Below, piece after piece: positions 5,603 through 5,662 of a DNA stretch of 5,662 nt. The translations under genes and the position numbers were made by a program. Source of the DNA: Bacilli bacterium (GTDB lineage Bacteria > Bacillota_I > Bacilli_A > ML615J-28 > CAG-698); assembly GCA_016282055.1 (NCBI GenBank), contig JAEEJT010000021.1, positions 1-5,662 on the forward strand, read 5' to 3'. The notes under the pieces are model-generated. The model was not told where the DNA came from, did not search any database, and saw nothing but the letters and a program-made list of their open reading frames with translations. Numbering within the stretch: position 1 is the stretch's first letter; the number at the start of each line of letters is the position of its first letter.

Positions 5603-5662
5603 AATTCTAGAAGTATTATAAAACTTTATCCAATCTTCAACTAATTTTACATATTGTTCTAA
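5582..5662 (-). CDS. IS3-family transposase (OrfB) C-terminal fragment, continues beyond the window
   Basis: Read on the minus strand from the window edge, 26 codons are open to a TAA at 5584-5582. The peptide contains LVEDWIKFYNTSRIKK, matching the conserved tail of IS3-type OrfB transposases, where a W/YI..YN..RI block follows the catalytic glutamate. Most relatives continue with a K..G.SP..YR-like block; here the protein ends in RIKKRDLS, so this is either a short-tailed variant or a copy that lost its last residues. The catalytic DDE residues and OrfA would lie to the right. Location next to an IS-like terminal repeat and a terminator supports the call despite the short length. Confidence 0.68.
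   Translation of the reverse strand, partial: LEQYVKLVEDWIKFYNTSRIKKRDLS

Larger units (their letters stand above)
5522..5662 (-). mobile_element. Transposase-distal end of an IS3-family (IS150-like) insertion sequence, cut by the window edge
   Basis: The element end is inferred at about 5522, where plus-strand TGAAGTGAACCCC begins with the 5'-TG and the TG.A.TG.ACCCC pattern typical of IS150-group terminal repeats. Inside it are a terminator hairpin and the C-terminal codons of a transposase pointing out toward this end, the expected layout at the transposase-distal end of such elements. The rest of the element, including the catalytic DDE core and the other end, lies beyond base 5662. It inserted about 27 nt after the kinase-like gene stop, so no gene seen here is interrupted. 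A run of Ts (5518-5522) abuts the end, so the exact boundary and any target duplication cannot be fixed from one side. Confidence 0.7.

Noticed and set aside
1..5662. TGA recoded as tryptophan (mycoplasma-type code)
   Set aside because: Every tryptophan codon seen is TGG and no gene contains an in-frame TGA. The absence of TGA stops in seven genes is suggestive but too few to argue from.
1..5662. CRISPR array, tRNA, rRNA, riboswitch or phage/defence module
   Set aside because: No regularly spaced repeats, no tRNA-like arms or CCA ends, no leader longer than about 25 nt in which a riboswitch could fit, and no phage or defence genes were seen.

Overview
The window looks like chromosomal DNA from a very AT-rich, low-GC Gram-positive-type bacterium, most likely an uncultured host-associated member of the Bacilli or Mycoplasmatota-related lineages. 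Reasons: strong A/T bias with A/T-ending codons, Shine-Dalgarno sites of the GGAGG/GGTGAT type, near-consensus sigma-A promoters with extended -10 boxes, and a partly conserved Bacillus-type gene block (trmR-trhP1-trhP2 ... greA). All tryptophans in the readable genes are TGG and no in-frame TGA occurs, so the standard bacterial code fits. None of the seven stop codons is TGA. The species assignment is inference.

Layout, left to right. (1) Bases 2-793 are the 3' part of a gene for an AlbA_2/RecG-like ATP-binding protein. It is open from the window edge, so its true start lies upstream, and it is followed by a small intrinsic terminator (801-821). (2) A compact promoter (834-862) drives a tight three-gene operon: trmR (884-1531), trhP1 (1524-2384) and trhP2 (2377-3570). 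Both junctions are 8-nt overlaps of the ATGAATAR type. Together these genes should make 5-hydroxyuridine (TrhP1/TrhP2) and methylate it to 5-methoxyuridine (TrmR) at wobble position 34 of tRNAs. (3) A second promoter of almost identical architecture (3582-3610) drives greA (3640-4116) and, 13 nt downstream with its own strong ribosome-binding site, a 454-residue ROK/ASKHA-type kinase-like protein of unknown substrate (4130-5494). (4) From about 5522 to the right edge lies the end of an insertion sequence on the minus strand. It comprises an IS3/IS150-like terminal repeat, a bidirectional terminator hairpin, and the last 26 codons of an IS3-type transposase, whose stop codon sits inside the hairpin loop.

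Compared with the Bacillus subtilis arrangement (mltG-trmR-trhP1-trhP2-udk-greA, as I recall it), mltG is replaced upstream by the ATP-binding protein gene and udk is absent between trhP2 and greA. I see no CRISPR array, rRNA, tRNA or riboswitch. No gene-free stretch exceeds 300 bases. I did not find a convincing new biological system. The least-explained items are the orphan kinase-like protein with its extra N-terminal domain, and the IS insertion that appears to have landed in or next to the terminator of the greA operon.
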